From NCBI GenBank assembly GCA_951813255.1, contig OX638353.1, positions 1,302,001 to 1,366,000 of the forward strand: 64,000 nt of DNA, read 5' to 3'. Positions within the stretch are counted from its first letter, which is position 1. Each line of letters begins with the position of its first letter. The DNA is from an uncultured Dehalococcoidia bacterium. GTDB taxonomy: Bacteria > Chloroflexota > Dehalococcoidia > Lucifugimonadales > JAAXIE01. This document shows positions 17,999-27,821 of the stretch, in pieces. The translations under genes were made by a program, and so were the position numbers. The notes below the pieces were generated by a model that saw only the letters and a list, made by a program, of their open reading frames with translations, was not told the DNA's origin and did not search any database.

Positions 17999-19570
17999 CT
18001 ACGTGCCGGGTCCCGTTAACCGGGCCACGCCTCTCATGGTAGGACCGCCATTGCTCATGCGCTTGGCCTGCATCGGCTGGCCCTTCCCACAGTTGGGGAT
18101 GGGATAGAGACGGAAGTCGCTGCCCACTGCGTCGATGCGCATGAAGTAGTCGCGGGAGTCCGACGTGATGCCCCCATCACGATAGAGTTGGCCTAGCTGG
18201 CCGTTCTTGACCTCATAGACCTTCACCGCAGTGATACGGAAGTTCTCGCGTGATTCGGCAATGGATGGCACACGGTGGCCCTGCACGTAATACCCGTCGT
18301 CAACGTCCGCGAGAATGGCGGCTGGGTCGCTCTGGCCCGGCGCGAACGCGGTGTTGGTCATGCGTATCAGCGGGACCAGGTTCGCCTCAGTGGCTCTGGA
18401 TGAACCGTTGGGCGGAACACCCAAAATGGCGGCCGTCTGCCGGTTGTTCAGGAACTCCTCAAAGTTCCCGCCTCTTATCTGGTATGCACGTCTAGCCGGG
18501 GTGCCATCGTGATCATATTTGAAGGAGCCGAACCCTTCCATGGTGGGGTCGGAGAACGCCGAGATCAGCGGCGAGGCAATCTGCTTGCCGATCTGGTTGT
18601 CGTCAGCATTCTTGTAGAACCAACTGCGCCCAGCATATGAGGTCTCATACTTGAGTGCACGGTCTGCTTCGGATGGGTGGCCCACCACCTCATGTACCAG
18701 CAGCGTATTGAAGTGGGGGTCGGTGACGACGACCACCTCTTTATCCGGCGGCTTGAGCGGCGGTGCGTTTGCTACCTCCACCCCATCGCTACCCAACTGA
18801 CCGCAAAAGGTGACCCAATCGGGTAGGGTGATCGTTCCGTTGTCGTAGCCATCCGTCAGCAGCTCCCAGCCACGCTGGTGGCCCGAGAAATCGTAGATTT
18901 CCAGGTTCCCGTACTGGCTCTGGCAGACCACGATGCAGAACCCTTCAGTCTGGGCAAAGGTCTGGTCGATGTCCGCGCCCTCGGAACTGCAGAAAAGCTC
19001 CCGCAGCATGAACGTGGACGCCGAGGCCGCGCTGTAAACAACTTGATTGCTGACTTGGGCCGCCTTGCACGACTCCAACGCCATCTTCATAACGTCGCCT
19101 AAGGCCACGGTACGGGGGTCCATCGTATAGGAAGCAGGGACAGTGTCTTGAGCTATTGCGACGGGAGCTAATTCTGAATTGGTCAGGCTTTCTCCCAACG
19201 CTCCGAATCGCCGTTTCGCAGCGCTCTTGAGCCGCGCGTTGGCTCGGGCACGACGATGCGCCTCTTGGATTCCACTCCACACAACCTGCTCTATACGCCC
19301 AACGTCCGAGGAACCCAGCACTTGGCCGAAATATCCGGGCGCACGGGTGCGACCTCCTGAGATGACCCGCACGCCAAAATCGAACGTGTAGTCGTCGGAG
19401 CTGGCCTTTTCACTTCCGTTCTCCGCTACCGCGCCCTTTTCCTCCTTGATGGCCATGCGAAGGTCACAGTACTGGAGGCCTGTCAGCCGCTTGGCATTCT
19501 CAGTTACCAAGGTGACTAGCCCCGGACGAATACGGTCCATGAGCTCGGTTTCAACTTTAGGGGTTGTCAT
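17999..19570 (-). CDS. tldD: TldD-like zinc metalloprotease subunit
   Basis: 523 residues. The zinc site reads HEVVGHPSEAD (HExxGH, about residue 290), typical for TldD. The N-terminal domain contains YTFDFGVRVISGGRTRAPGYF and the C-terminal region GDVMKMALESC and FRITAVKVYEVKNGQLGQL. It partners with the downstream TldE-like protein to form the active heterodimer. The upstream gene ilvD ends 46 bases before, so OCD-ilvD-tldD-tldE probably form one minus-strand transcript. Confidence 0.87.
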   Translation of the reverse strand: MTTPKVETELMDRIRPGLVTLVTENAKRLTGLQYCDLRMAIKEEKGAVAENGSEKASSDDYTFDFGVRVISGGRTRAPGYFGQVLGSSDVGRIEQVVWSGIQEAHRRARANARLKSAAKRRFGALGESLTNSELAPVAIAQDTVPASYTMDPRTVALGDVMKMALESCKAAQVSNQVVYSAASASTFMLRELFCSSEGADIDQTFAQTEGFCIVVCQSQYGNLEIYDFSGHQRGWELLTDGYDNGTITLPDWVTFCGQLGSDGVEVANAPPLKPPDKEVVVVTDPHFNTLLVHEVVGHPSEADRALKYETSYAGRSWFYKNADDNQIGKQIASPLISAFSDPTMEGFGSFKYDHDGTPARRAYQIRGGNFEEFLNNRQTAAILGVPPNGSSRATEANLVPLIRMTNTAFAPGQSDPAAILADVDDGYYVQGHRVPSIAESRENFRITAVKVYEVKNGQLGQLYRDGGITSDSRDYFMRIDAVGSDFRLYPIPNCGKGQPMQAKRMSNGGPTMRGVARLTGPGT

Positions 19571-19616
19571 CGTTTCTCTTTCAAGACCTTGCCCGTAAGT
19601 GCGGAGCGTACCCGGG

Positions 19617-21302
19617 TTAACCCGTAACTGCCCCTTCGCTGGCCGAGCCTACCAGTTTCGCGTACTTGGCAAGGGCACCGCTGGTATAGCGGTCAGGCAG
19701 AGGCTGCCAGCGCGAGCGCCGGTCGCTCATCTCTTCCTCGGTCAGTTGCACCTCCAAGAGGCCTTGGGCTGGGTCGATCGTCACGATGTCCCCTTCCTGT
19801 AGCAGACCGATGGGGCCTCCCACAGCGGCCTCGGGAGCAACGTGCCCCACCATGGGTCCATGCGTAGCCCCGGAGAAACGCCCGTCGGTAAGCAGGGCAA
19901 CCTCATCCCCCAGACCTTGCCCCACAATAGCGCCCGTTACGGCCAGCATCTCTCGCATGCCGGGCCCGCCCTTGGGCCCCTCGTAGCGGATGACCACGAT
20001 GTCACCCTCCCGTATCTCTTGCCGCTGCACAGCGTTGAAAGCAGCCTCTTCTTGGTCGAACACCCGGGCGCGTCCTTGGTACCGCCGCAGCTGATGACCC
20101 GCCACTTTAATGACCGCTCCCTCGGGGGCCAGGTTGCCATGCAGGATCACCAGTCCGCCCGTGGGTGACAGGGGTTGGCCCACCGTATGCACCACCGCCT
20201 GCTCCATGTTCGCGTCGACGCCTTCCAGGTTCTCCGCCACAGTGCGCCCGGTCACCGTCATAGGACCGCCATGGACCAAGCCAGCCTGCAGAAGCCGCTT
20301 CATCACCAGTGGCACCCCGCCAGCACGATTCAGGTCCGCCATCACGTAGCGGCCTCCCGGCTTCATGTCAGCGATATAAGGCGTGCGGGCGCTGATGCGG
20401 GTGAAGTCGTCCAAGGAGATGGGCACATGGGCCTCGTGCGCGATGGCCAGCAGGTGCAACACCGCATTGGTGGAGCCTCCGGTGGCGCACACTACCGCAA
20501 TAGCATTCTCAAAGGCTTCTCGGGTCACTATGTCACGCACCCTTATGCCTCGCTCCAGCATGTCATAAGCAGCCGCTCCCGCCTGACGAGTGGCCTCAGT
20601 CTTTAGCCCCTCAACTGCGGGGATCGAGCTATGTCCTGGAAGCGATAGCCCGAGAGCCTCAATTGCCGAGGCCATCGTATTGGCGGTGAACATCCCGGCG
20701 CAGGAACCTTCGCCAGGGCACGCACAGGCCTCCACGTCCCGCAGGTCCTGCCGGCTGATGAGGCCCTTCGCATGCGCGCCGACTGCCTCAAATACGTCCT
20801 GAATGCTCATGTCCCGTTGCCCGTATTTTCCGGGCATGATGGTGCCACCGTAGACGAACACCCCCGGCAGGTTGAGACGAGCCAGCGCCATGGCGCTGCC
20901 TGGCAGGTTCTTGTCACAGCCGCCGATAGCTACCAGCGCATCGAAGCGCTCCGCAAAGGCCACCAACTCAATGGAGTCGGCAATCACTTCCCGGCTTACC
21001 AGAGAGGCGTGCATTCCCTCAGTGCCCATGGAAATGCCGTCGCTCACAGTAATCGTCCCGAACTCAAATGGAGTCGCTCCAGAGGACCGGATGCCTTCGC
21101 GGGCTGCGTGCGCCAGCTTGCCTAGGTGAATGTTGCAGGGTGTAACGTCGCTGGCGCTATGCGCGATGCCGATAAAGGGTCGGCTCAGGTCGTCATCACC
21201 CAGTCCCATTGCTCGCAACATCGCGCGGGCCGGTGCGCGCTCCGGCCCTTCCGTTATGTCGCTACTGCGGTGCTTCATGTTCATGGCCGTGGCTTGTGTC
21301 AT
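19617..21302 (-). CDS. ilvD: Dihydroxy-acid dehydratase family (IlvD/EDD)
   Basis: 561 residues. Iron-sulfur ligands are visible in [18 protein letters not shown] and [18 protein letters not shown], and the substrate region in [25 protein letters not shown] makes 2-ketoacids for valine, leucine and isoleucine synthesis. ATG 21302 has GGAGGT five bases upstream. The neighbours are OCD-family and TldD/TldE genes rather than other ilv genes, so a sugar-acid dehydratase role in the same family cannot be excluded. Confidence 0.9.
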   Translation of the reverse strand: MTQATAMNMKHRSSDITEGPERAPARAMLRAMGLGDDDLSRPFIGIAHSASDVTPCNIHLGKLAHAAREGIRSSGATPFEFGTITVSDGISMGTEGMHASLVSREVIADSIELVAFAERFDALVAIGGCDKNLPGSAMALARLNLPGVFVYGGTIMPGKYGQRDMSIQDVFEAVGAHAKGLISRQDLRDVEACACPGEGSCAGMFTANTMASAIEALGLSLPGHSSIPAVEGLKTEATRQAGAAAYDMLERGIRVRDIVTREAFENAIAVVCATGGSTNAVLHLLAIAHEAHVPISLDDFTRISARTPYIADMKPGGRYVMADLNRAGGVPLVMKRLLQAGLVHGGPMTVTGRTVAENLEGVDANMEQAVVHTVGQPLSPTGGLVILHGNLAPEGAVIKVAGHQLRRYQGRARVFDQEEAAFNAVQRQEIREGDIVVIRYEGPKGGPGMREMLAVTGAIVGQGLGDEVALLTDGRFSGATHGPMVGHVAPEAAVGGPIGLLQEGDIVTIDPAQGLLEVQLTEEEMSDRRSRWQPLPDRYTSGALAKYAKLVGSASEGAVTG

Positions 21303-21357
21303 CAATACCTCCGTGTCATCGGCATCGGGGAACAGCCCGCAAACCGCTGCAACTTAC

Positions 21358-22311
21358 CTAGAAGGGCAACTCCTGCCCCATACCCTGGTCTCTAGCCTTG
21401 TTATAAACGTAATGGGCTGTGGCTAGATCCTCAATTGAAAGGCCCTGAGATTCAAAAAGAGTGATGGCGGACTCAGAGGGACGCCCCGCTATCCTGCCAG
21501 CCAGCACGTCTCGCAGTTCGTGGACGGTATCCCACCGGAAGCGTCCCCTCTCCGCAGCGAACACCAATTCACCGCACTCCATCTTCGCCTGCTCCAAATC
21601 GTCGACCACAATAATGTCCGAGCGCTCCACAGCGGCGTCATCAAGTTCACGCCGCATCCAGTGATTGCTCCCAGCAGCATTGATGTGCTGACCCGGGGCC
21701 AGCCACTCACCCTTGAGCACAGGTTCACGGGAGTTGGTTATGGTGATGATTACGTCAACGCCGGAGACGCATTCCTCCGCGCTTTCGGCTCCCACCACTT
21801 CCGTGCCCAGCTTCTCGCTCATCTCCGAGGCGAATGCTTCCCGGTTCCCGGATGTACGACTGAATACCTTGGCGTGCCGGATGTCCCTCACAGCGCATAC
21901 AGCAGCTAGCTGGGCCTCGGCCTGCCCTCCGACACCGATCATCCCCACCGTGCTGGCATCGGCCCGTGCCATGTGGCGGGTTCCCAAACCCGAAGCGGCG
22001 CCGGTGCGTATGGTGCTCATCAGCCCGGAGTCCATGAGACAGAGTATTGCTCCCGATTCGCCGTCGTACAGGATGTATATGTTCTGCCCCCCACCCGCCA
22101 AAGTCGTGTAAGTGCGTAGACCCAGCACGCCCATGTCTGGCGCATAAGAGGCCATATAGTGGTGGAAGCCGGTGGGAAGGCGGATGCGTGTTCGCGGGCG
22201 GTTAACCCCGTGCCCTTGCCCCCATTGGATGAAGACAGTCTCCAGAGCGTCTACACAGTCCTTCATGGGGAGCAGTTGGGCGATGTCGTCATTGGTTAGG
22301 TACAGGGCCAT
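21358..22311 (-). CDS. Ornithine cyclodeaminase/mu-crystallin family protein
   Basis: 317 residues. The N-terminus has the family pattern LTNDDIAQLLPMKDCVDALETVF, then MDSGLMSTIRTGAASGLGTRHMAR and the NAD-binding GMIGVGGQAEAQL. The catalytic Asp of OCDs is likely in VVDDLEQAK. Members include ornithine cyclodeaminase, ketimine reductases and alanine dehydrogenases. First gene of the minus-strand ilvD/tldDE group; divergent from the hydroxyacid dehydrogenase at 22417. Confidence 0.87.
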   Translation of the reverse strand: MALYLTNDDIAQLLPMKDCVDALETVFIQWGQGHGVNRPRTRIRLPTGFHHYMASYAPDMGVLGLRTYTTLAGGGQNIYILYDGESGAILCLMDSGLMSTIRTGAASGLGTRHMARADASTVGMIGVGGQAEAQLAAVCAVRDIRHAKVFSRTSGNREAFASEMSEKLGTEVVGAESAEECVSGVDVIITITNSREPVLKGEWLAPGQHINAAGSNHWMRRELDDAAVERSDIIVVDDLEQAKMECGELVFAAERGRFRWDTVHELRDVLAGRIAGRPSESAITLFESQGLSIEDLATAHYVYNKARDQGMGQELPF

Positions 22312-22416
22312 CCAGACCTCCAGCAGGTTCCGACTTCTCCGGCGAAAGTATAAGCATCGACGCTATAGGTAGCAAACGACACCACCTCGCAATACAATTG
22401 TTATAAAGGGGTTGCG

Positions 22417-23400
22417 ATGGTGGCCAAGTCAAAGGTCTTCATCACTAGGCAGATCCACCGGGAGGCCCTCGAGCTCATACAGGCCGAGGCTGACATGGAG
22501 GTGTGGCCCGACGATTCGCCCCCTTCTCCTCATGTGCTACGGGCCAAAGCCGCAGACGCCCATGGCGTTCTGACCAACATCATGGACGGCGTAGACTCGG
22601 CCTTCTTCGAAGCGGCGCCTCAACTGTCAGCGGTCAGTCAGCTTGCCGTGGGCACTGACAATATCGATCTGAAGGCCGCTACTCAACGCGGCATACCCGT
22701 GGGCCATACCCCTGGCGTTCTGGCCAAGGCAACCGCCGACCTCACCTTCGCCCTCATCTTGGCCGCCGCCCGCCGCGTCGTCGAATCGGACCGCTGGGTT
22801 CGTGCCGGCCAGTGGAAACTTGCCTTCCATCCCATGTACTGGCTGGGATCAGAGGTAAACCAGTCAACCTTGGGCATAGTGGGGTTGGGACAGACAGGCA
22901 TCGAGGTCGCGCGTAGGGCCCGCGGTTTCGACATGGAGGTCCTGTACCACTCTCGCTCCCGAAAGCCCGCCATCGAAGCCGAAATTGGCATGACCTTCGT
23001 GGAGTTGCCCGAACTTCTGCAACGCTCGGACTTCGTATCCCTTCACTGCCCGCTGACTCCCGACACCCACCACCTCATCGGCCGCCGAGAGATGGACATG
23101 ATGAAACCCACCGCCATACTGGTTAACGTCGCCCGCGGCCCCGTGGTGGACACGACGGCCCTCTACACGGCTTTGGTGGAAGGTAAGTTGGCCGGAGCCG
23201 CCTTGGACGTCACCGAACCGGAACCCATCGCCCCCGACAACAAGCTGTTGACCTTGGATAATGTCGTCATCACACCCCACATCGGGAGTGCAGGGAACCG
23301 CGGACGCCGTGCCATGGCCATGTTGGCGGCCCGCAACCTGCTGGCGGGCATCGCGGGCCAACGCTTGGAGCGCTGCGCGAACCCCGAGGTTTACAGCTGA
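22417..23400 (+). CDS. D-2-hydroxyacid dehydrogenase (glyoxylate/hydroxypyruvate reductase-like)
   Basis: 327 residues. NAD(P)-binding motif LGIVGLGQTGIEVARRARGFDMEVLYHSRSRK (the SR after the second strand suggests NADP preference). The catalytic residues are visible: Arg in VNVARGPVVD, Glu in DVTEPEP and His in TPHIGSAG. It reduces 2-keto acids to D-2-hydroxy acids. Transcribed divergently from the OCD gene. Substrate specificity not readable. Confidence 0.9.
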   Translation: MVAKSKVFITRQIHREALELIQAEADMEVWPDDSPPSPHVLRAKAADAHGVLTNIMDGVDSAFFEAAPQLSAVSQLAVGTDNIDLKAATQRGIPVGHTPGVLAKATADLTFALILAAARRVVESDRWVRAGQWKLAFHPMYWLGSEVNQSTLGIVGLGQTGIEVARRARGFDMEVLYHSRSRKPAIEAEIGMTFVELPELLQRSDFVSLHCPLTPDTHHLIGRREMDMMKPTAILVNVARGPVVDTTALYTALVEGKLAGAALDVTEPEPIAPDNKLLTLDNVVITPHIGSAGNRGRRAMAMLAARNLLAGIAGQRLERCANPEVYS

Positions 23401-23440
23401 CGCCCTAGGCGCACAGTCCCATCACGCCCGGCGTCCTCAC

Positions 23441-24247
23441 TCACACCCATCGATAAAAGTGGTTCACCGGCCCGTGCCCTTGACCCACCGCGTAAGCATT
23501 CTGGATCGCCTCGGTAATGAAGTTCTTGGCCTGCACCACAGCATCCCACGGCTCCAACCCACTGGCCAAGCCCGCCGCAACAGCCGACGCGAAGGTGCAT
23601 CCGGTGCCGTGTGTGTTCTTCGTATCGATTCTCGAGGCGTGCAACTCCCTGACTCCTTCTCCGTCGTAAAACAGGTCCGTTGCAGGGCCCTCAAGGTGCC
23701 CTCCCTTAACCACGACCACCTTTGGACCCATCCCAAGGATCGCCTCCGCGGCCTGCAAAGCCTCCTCGCGTCCTTGGATGGACATGCCGGTGAGCACCTC
23801 CGCTTCCGGGATATTCGGAGTGACTACGGTAGCTAGTGGCAACAATTGCGTCTTCAGGGCTTCCACGGCATCGGAGCGCAGCAGCGAGTCGCCGCTCTTT
23901 GCCACCATCACCGGGTCTACCACCAGCCTCTCCACGCCCGCCAACTTCAGCTCCCCCGCCACGGCATCGATTATGGCGCTGCTGGAAAGCATGCCCGTCT
24001 TCACAGCATTGGCCCCCATGTCGGACAAGACCGCTTGTATCTGGGCCGTGATCACATCGATGGGTATCTCGTGAACAGCAGTCACCTGCATCGTATTCTG
24101 AGCCGTTATGGCTGTGAGCACCGACGCACCATAGACCCCCAAGGCAGCAAAGGTCTTGAGGTCTGCCTGCACCCCAGCCCCGGCTCCGCTATCCGAGCCA
24201 GCGATGGTCATGGCGATGGGCCTGCGCGCCTCCCCTACCCCGGCCAC
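23441..24247 (-). CDS. thiD: Hydroxymethylpyrimidine (phosphate) kinase ThiD
   Basis: 268 residues. The ribokinase-like fold has the HMP-kinase motif IAGSDSGAGAGVQADLKTFAALGVYG at the N-terminus, VVDPVMVAKSGDSLL in the middle, and the anion-hole/catalytic motif THGTGCTFASAVAAGLA. It phosphorylates HMP and HMP-P for thiamin synthesis. Last gene of the riboswitch-controlled operon; its start overlaps the tenA stop by 13 bases, so translation is coupled. Confidence 0.93.
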   Translation of the reverse strand: MAGVGEARRPIAMTIAGSDSGAGAGVQADLKTFAALGVYGASVLTAITAQNTMQVTAVHEIPIDVITAQIQAVLSDMGANAVKTGMLSSSAIIDAVAGELKLAGVERLVVDPVMVAKSGDSLLRSDAVEALKTQLLPLATVVTPNIPEAEVLTGMSIQGREEALQAAEAILGMGPKVVVVKGGHLEGPATDLFYDGEGVRELHASRIDTKNTHGTGCTFASAVAAGLASGLEPWDAVVQAKNFITEAIQNAYAVGQGHGPVNHFYRWV

Positions 24248-24891
24248 GCTTCACCTCGGTACGGCATCTCCCAGAACATGTACTCGTACCTCATGGACCG
24301 GTGGAACACCTCCATCAATCGCTCACGGTCTGCCTCCACCGACTCGTCGATATCCTTGCGCATCGCGGCGACGATATCACGCATCGCCTCGCTGTCATGG
24401 ATGTCAATCCACGCTTGGTAGTGGGGATTATCCGGCTTCTTACCCGCCGCGTTCAGGTCTTGTGCCCACTGCAGGTAGGGCCACTCAATGGCCAGCAATG
24501 CAGTTGCAATCTCCAGGTAGCTGCCCCCGAATGCGATTGATTTCAGGTACGCGCCATACGCCAGGGTGGTCGGCAGTGGCTGCAACGCATCCACATCCTC
24601 ATCCGAAAGTCCCATGTCCCTGAAGACTTGCCGGAACAGCGCCTCCTCGCCGATGAGTCCTCCGTTCAGGAAAGCGCAGATGCTCCGCGCCGAATCAAAG
24701 TCCGGGCTCTTCGCCACGCCCAGACCCAACAGCTGCATCCAGTCCTTCAGGAAGAGGTAGTCCTGCTCGAAATAGACGCGGAACACGTTCTCAGGCAGGG
24801 TACCATCACCCAACTCGAGCACGAATGGATGCCTCACTGTCTGGTCCCACAATGGACCAACCTCAACCCTCAGATCATCACTCAGGGCCAC
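24235..24891 (-). CDS. TenA-family protein lacking the usual active-site cysteine
   Basis: 218 residues with the TenA helical fold: HPFVLELGDGTLPENVFRVYFEQDYLFL, LGDGTL-type entry motif, and a C-terminal segment with FHRSMRYEYMFWEM. TenA hydrolyses aminopyrimidine breakdown products of thiamin to HMP. In TenA_C enzymes a Cys lies before PW; here the matching segment reads ALLAIEWPYLQWA with no Cys, which fits the TenA_E-like type. The gene sits in the thiamin salvage operon between thiY-like and thiD. Confidence 0.87.
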   Translation of the reverse strand: MALSDDLRVEVGPLWDQTVRHPFVLELGDGTLPENVFRVYFEQDYLFLKDWMQLLGLGVAKSPDFDSARSICAFLNGGLIGEEALFRQVFRDMGLSDEDVDALQPLPTTLAYGAYLKSIAFGGSYLEIATALLAIEWPYLQWAQDLNAAGKKPDNPHYQAWIDIHDSEAMRDIVAAMRKDIDESVEADRERLMEVFHRSMRYEYMFWEMPYRGEAWPG

Positions 24892-24936
24892 GTCGCAACC
24901 TCCCGTGCTCTACGTCACCGCTTATCGCCACCTGCC

Positions 24937-25932
24937 TCACTCAACAAACTCGTTCGTAAACGCAGCACTCGCATCAAGCGGCTCATCCACGATCCCATTG
25001 TCGTACATCCACTGCGCGAATCCGGTCCACTTCTCCGACGTCTGCCAGCCGACCGGCGTGTCACCTTCCTTCCACAGCGGTGCTAGAAGTTCCGCCCCAG
25101 GACGATCAATCGCCTCATCCACATCCTCGCCTCCCAAGGCCAGCAGGTTGTCCACCGCTGCGTCGGGATCGTTAGCCGCCTCCTCATATCCTCTGATCAA
25201 CGCCTTGACGAATCGGTGCACCACCTCGGGCCGCTCGTCCAGCGTATCCTCGTTGGTCACCACCACTAGCTCATAGAAGTCCGGCACACCCCACTGCTCC
25301 ATCCGCAGGATCTCCACAGGGAAGCCTTCGTTCTCCATCTTGATCGACTCATAGCTGAAGTAGCACCCTATACATGCGTCGACCTGCTCACTGATGAGCG
25401 CGTCGGACAGGCCGAAACCCACATTCACCAGTTCCACCTCCTCAAGGCCGCCTGATACCCCATCGAACTTCAGCATCGTCTCCAACAATGGTTCGTTGAT
25501 GGGTATCCCTGGATAACCAACCGCCTTGCCCGCCAAGTCACTGGGACGCGTAATCCCCGAAGCCTTGAGTGTCTGTACCGAGTTCAATGGGTGCTGCACC
25601 AAAGCGGCCACGGACACTACGGGCACACCCTGAGACCTAGCCAGCAACAGGTCCGGCTGGTAGTTGATACCGAAATCTGTGTCACCACCCGCGGCGACTA
25701 TCTGCAAGATGGATGACGGGTCCGAAGGCGTGTATACATCGACCTCCAAATTCACGTCCTCGAAATACCCTTCCTCCAGCGCCGTGTACAAACCGGCGTG
25801 ATTGGCATTCGGGAACCAGTCCAATGCCAGCCTCACCGACATCTGCTCAGGCTCATCCTCTCCACAGGCCGCCATTCCCAGAGTAAGGGCCAACAATATT
25901 CCCAACAGGGCCAGCCAAGTATTCCGAAGCAT
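24937..25932 (-). CDS. thiY: Thiamin-precursor ABC transporter substrate-binding lipoprotein (ThiY-like)
   Basis: 331 residues. A lipoprotein signal peptide ends in LGMAAC, so the protein is anchored outside the membrane. The mature part is NMT1/THI5-like: VRLALDWFPNANHAGLYTALEEGYFEDVNLEVDVY is the typical opening of ThiY-type receptors, followed by GKAVGYPG. It binds N-formyl-4-amino-5-aminomethyl-2-methylpyrimidine or HMP-like ligands in characterised relatives. It is the third gene of the TPP-riboswitch operon. Confidence 0.88.
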   Translation of the reverse strand: MLRNTWLALLGILLALTLGMAACGEDEPEQMSVRLALDWFPNANHAGLYTALEEGYFEDVNLEVDVYTPSDPSSILQIVAAGGDTDFGINYQPDLLLARSQGVPVVSVAALVQHPLNSVQTLKASGITRPSDLAGKAVGYPGIPINEPLLETMLKFDGVSGGLEEVELVNVGFGLSDALISEQVDACIGCYFSYESIKMENEGFPVEILRMEQWGVPDFYELVVVTNEDTLDERPEVVHRFVKALIRGYEEAANDPDAAVDNLLALGGEDVDEAIDRPGAELLAPLWKEGDTPVGWQTSEKWTGFAQWMYDNGIVDEPLDASAAFTNEFVE

Positions 25933-25980
25933 CCTCAGTCCCTCCTAGTCAAACTTACCTTGCCTGATCACTAAGAGCTC

Positions 25981-26838
25981 TCATTCCAGCCCTTTGTCCC
26001 GCTTCTCACTATGGTGCCAAGGCACTAATGCCCGCTCCAGCAGCCCCACCAGTACGAACATGCCCATCCCCAGCAGGCTGAACAGGAACGTCACCGCATA
26101 CACCCTCTCGAACAGGAACTTGCCTTTCGAGAGCATCGCCAGATACCCCAGACCCTCACTCGAACCCACCCACTCCCCGATCACCGCCCCGATCACGCTG
26201 ACAGTAGCCGCCAGCTTGAAACCCGAGAACATGAACGGCAGCGCATTCGGTATCTGCACCTTCGTAAACAGCTGCCAGCGGTTGGCCCCCATTGTCCGCA
26301 TCAGGTTCAGCAGGTCCGGGTCAGTCGAGCGAAGGCCATCAGCCGTGTTGATCACCACCGGAAAGAAGGCGATAAGCGCCACCACAATGATCTTGTGCTC
26401 AATGCCGTACCCGACCCAGATGAGGAGCAGTGGGGCCATGATGATAATGGGGAAGGTCTCGGCCGCAATTATCACCGGATAGACCACTCGCCCAAGGGTC
26501 CGCGACAGGTTGATGATAGTCGCCAACACCAGCCCAACCGCCAACGCAGCCAGCAGACCCAACAGCATCTCCTGCACCGTAATCCACGTATGCGATGCCA
26601 GCAGACCCTTGCTGTGCCACAGCTCCTTGGCTACCTCCCACGGAGCGGGTAGCTTCCAGTGCGGTATGTCGTAGAAGACCACAACCCCTTGCCACAGAAG
26701 AACCAAGCCCGCAAGCATCAGCAACGAGACACCCCACCGCATTGACCCGCGTGCCAGACGTCGCGCGAGTGATGCCGCTACGCTGGCGGCGTCGGTTAGT
26801 TCGCCCGTCTCGCTCCTCCGTCCGATCCCTAGCGCCAC
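25981..26838 (-). CDS. thiX: Thiamin-precursor ABC transporter permease (ThiX-like)
   Basis: 285 residues, about six membrane helices, with the binding-protein-dependent transport loop (EAA) motif in LMRTMGANRWQLFTKVQIPNALPFMFSGFKLA. The N-terminal 35 residues are cytoplasmic. The pattern LVLLWQGVVVFYDIPHWKLPAPWEVA is typical of SsuC/ThiX-type permeases. Its start overlaps the ATPase stop by 10 bases, a sign of translational coupling in this operon. Confidence 0.9.
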   Translation of the reverse strand: MALGIGRRSETGELTDAASVAASLARRLARGSMRWGVSLLMLAGLVLLWQGVVVFYDIPHWKLPAPWEVAKELWHSKGLLASHTWITVQEMLLGLLAALAVGLVLATIINLSRTLGRVVYPVIIAAETFPIIIMAPLLLIWVGYGIEHKIIVVALIAFFPVVINTADGLRSTDPDLLNLMRTMGANRWQLFTKVQIPNALPFMFSGFKLAATVSVIGAVIGEWVGSSEGLGYLAMLSKGKFLFERVYAVTFLFSLLGMGMFVLVGLLERALVPWHHSEKRDKGLE

Positions 26839-27623
26839 GACGCCACCCCAGCCGTCACGGACTCCTCACGCAGACTTGTCAGCAAGTCCGCCTTGAGGTC
26901 GTTGAACCCCGGTTCAGTAATGGTGTGATAGGTCCGTGGACGAGGCAGTTCCACCTCCACCAGCCGTTTCACCCTCCCAGGCCGCCCGCTGAGGACGTAT
27001 ATTACGTCCGACAGCAGTATCGCCTCCTCCACGTCATGCGTAATCAGCACGATGGTCTTCCGCAGTTCGGCCCATACTCCCATCAGCCACTCCTGCATCT
27101 GCGAGCGGGTCAAAGCATCCAGGGCGCCAAAAGGTTCGTCCAGCAGCACCACGTCACGCTCAGCAAGGAAAGTGCGCAGGAAGGCAGCCCGCTGCCGCAT
27201 ACCGCCTGAAAGGGCTGACGGATAGTGCTTGGCGAACCCATCAAGGCCGAAGGGCTCCAGCAGGCCCTCAGCCCGCCGCCGCGCCTCCTTGCGAGGCATC
27301 CCGCGCACTTCAAGGGCCAGAATGGCGTTGTCCAACACCGTGCGCCACGGCATCAGCAGGTCCTTCTGCTGCATGTAAGCCACCATGCCGAGACGCTGCG
27401 GTGCAACTTCGCCGTCCAGTTCCACCGTACCGCTAGCTGGCTGGTCCAGACCGGCGATGATATTCAGGAGCGTCGTCTTGCCACAGCCACTGGGCCCGAT
27501 TATTGAAACGAACTGCCCGTCTGTCACATGGAAGTCGACGCCTTCCAATACGGACAGTCGATGCTGCCCGGATGAGAAGTGCTTCCCGACACCACGGAGT
27601 GAGATGCGGGGGGCCGCTTGCAT
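26829..27623 (-). CDS. thiZ: Thiamin-precursor ABC transporter ATP-binding protein (ThiZ-like)
   Basis: 264 residues. Walker A GPSGCGKTTLLN, Q-loop YMQQKDLL, signature LSGGMRQR, Walker B VVLLDEPFGALD and switch His ITHDVEEA are all present. It energises the ThiX permease. I set the start at ATG 27623; the same frame stays open further upstream but crosses the terminator and TPP aptamer, so those codons cannot be coding. First gene of the thiamin salvage operon. The RBS is weak. Confidence 0.92.
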   Translation of the reverse strand: MQAAPRISLRGVGKHFSSGQHRLSVLEGVDFHVTDGQFVSIIGPSGCGKTTLLNIIAGLDQPASGTVELDGEVAPQRLGMVAYMQQKDLLMPWRTVLDNAILALEVRGMPRKEARRRAEGLLEPFGLDGFAKHYPSALSGGMRQRAAFLRTFLAERDVVLLDEPFGALDALTRSQMQEWLMGVWAELRKTIVLITHDVEEAILLSDVIYVLSGRPGRVKRLVEVELPRPRTYHTITEPGFNDLKADLLTSLREESVTAGVASWR

Positions 27624-27642
27624 GTCAGTGGCCTGGCCCAAC

Positions 27643-27673
27643 AAAAAAGCCGCCCGTCCTGAGAACGGCGGCT
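27643..27673 (-). terminator. Riboswitch-linked intrinsic terminator
   Basis: On the minus strand a hairpin with arms AGCCGCCGT and ACGGGCGGCT (one bulge) is followed by six T (plus-strand A run 27643-27648). It lies between the TPP aptamer and the thiZ start, so it is probably the expression platform that stops transcription when TPP is bound. Confidence 0.8.
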
Positions 27674-27697
27674 GATAAAAGAACAGGGCATTTACCC

Positions 27698-27799
27698 ATG
27701 GCGCATTCCCTCCGCTGGCATTACCCAGATCAGGTTCATAAGGGTCGCCCCAACACTGGGGGCCTCTCAGCCTGGCTCCACCAAGCTCCCCTATGGTCC
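27698..27799 (-). ncRNA. TPP riboswitch (THI element) aptamer
   Basis: Minus-strand sequence contains the conserved aptamer parts in order: GGGGAGC, CTGAGAGG, ACCCTTATGAACCTGATC, GGGTAATGCCAGC and GGAGGGAA. These match the THI-box consensus closely. It lies between the operon promoter and the terminator before thiZ, and controls the ThiZXY-TenA-ThiD salvage operon by transcription attenuation. Exact aptamer ends are approximate. Confidence 0.95.
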
Positions 27800-27821
27800 T
27801 CACCAATAGCTTGTCCCTGAA

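Noticed and set aside
27624-27806. N-terminal extension of thiZ through the riboswitch
   Set aside because: The codons overlap the TPP aptamer and terminator; the ABC domain begins after ATG 27623.
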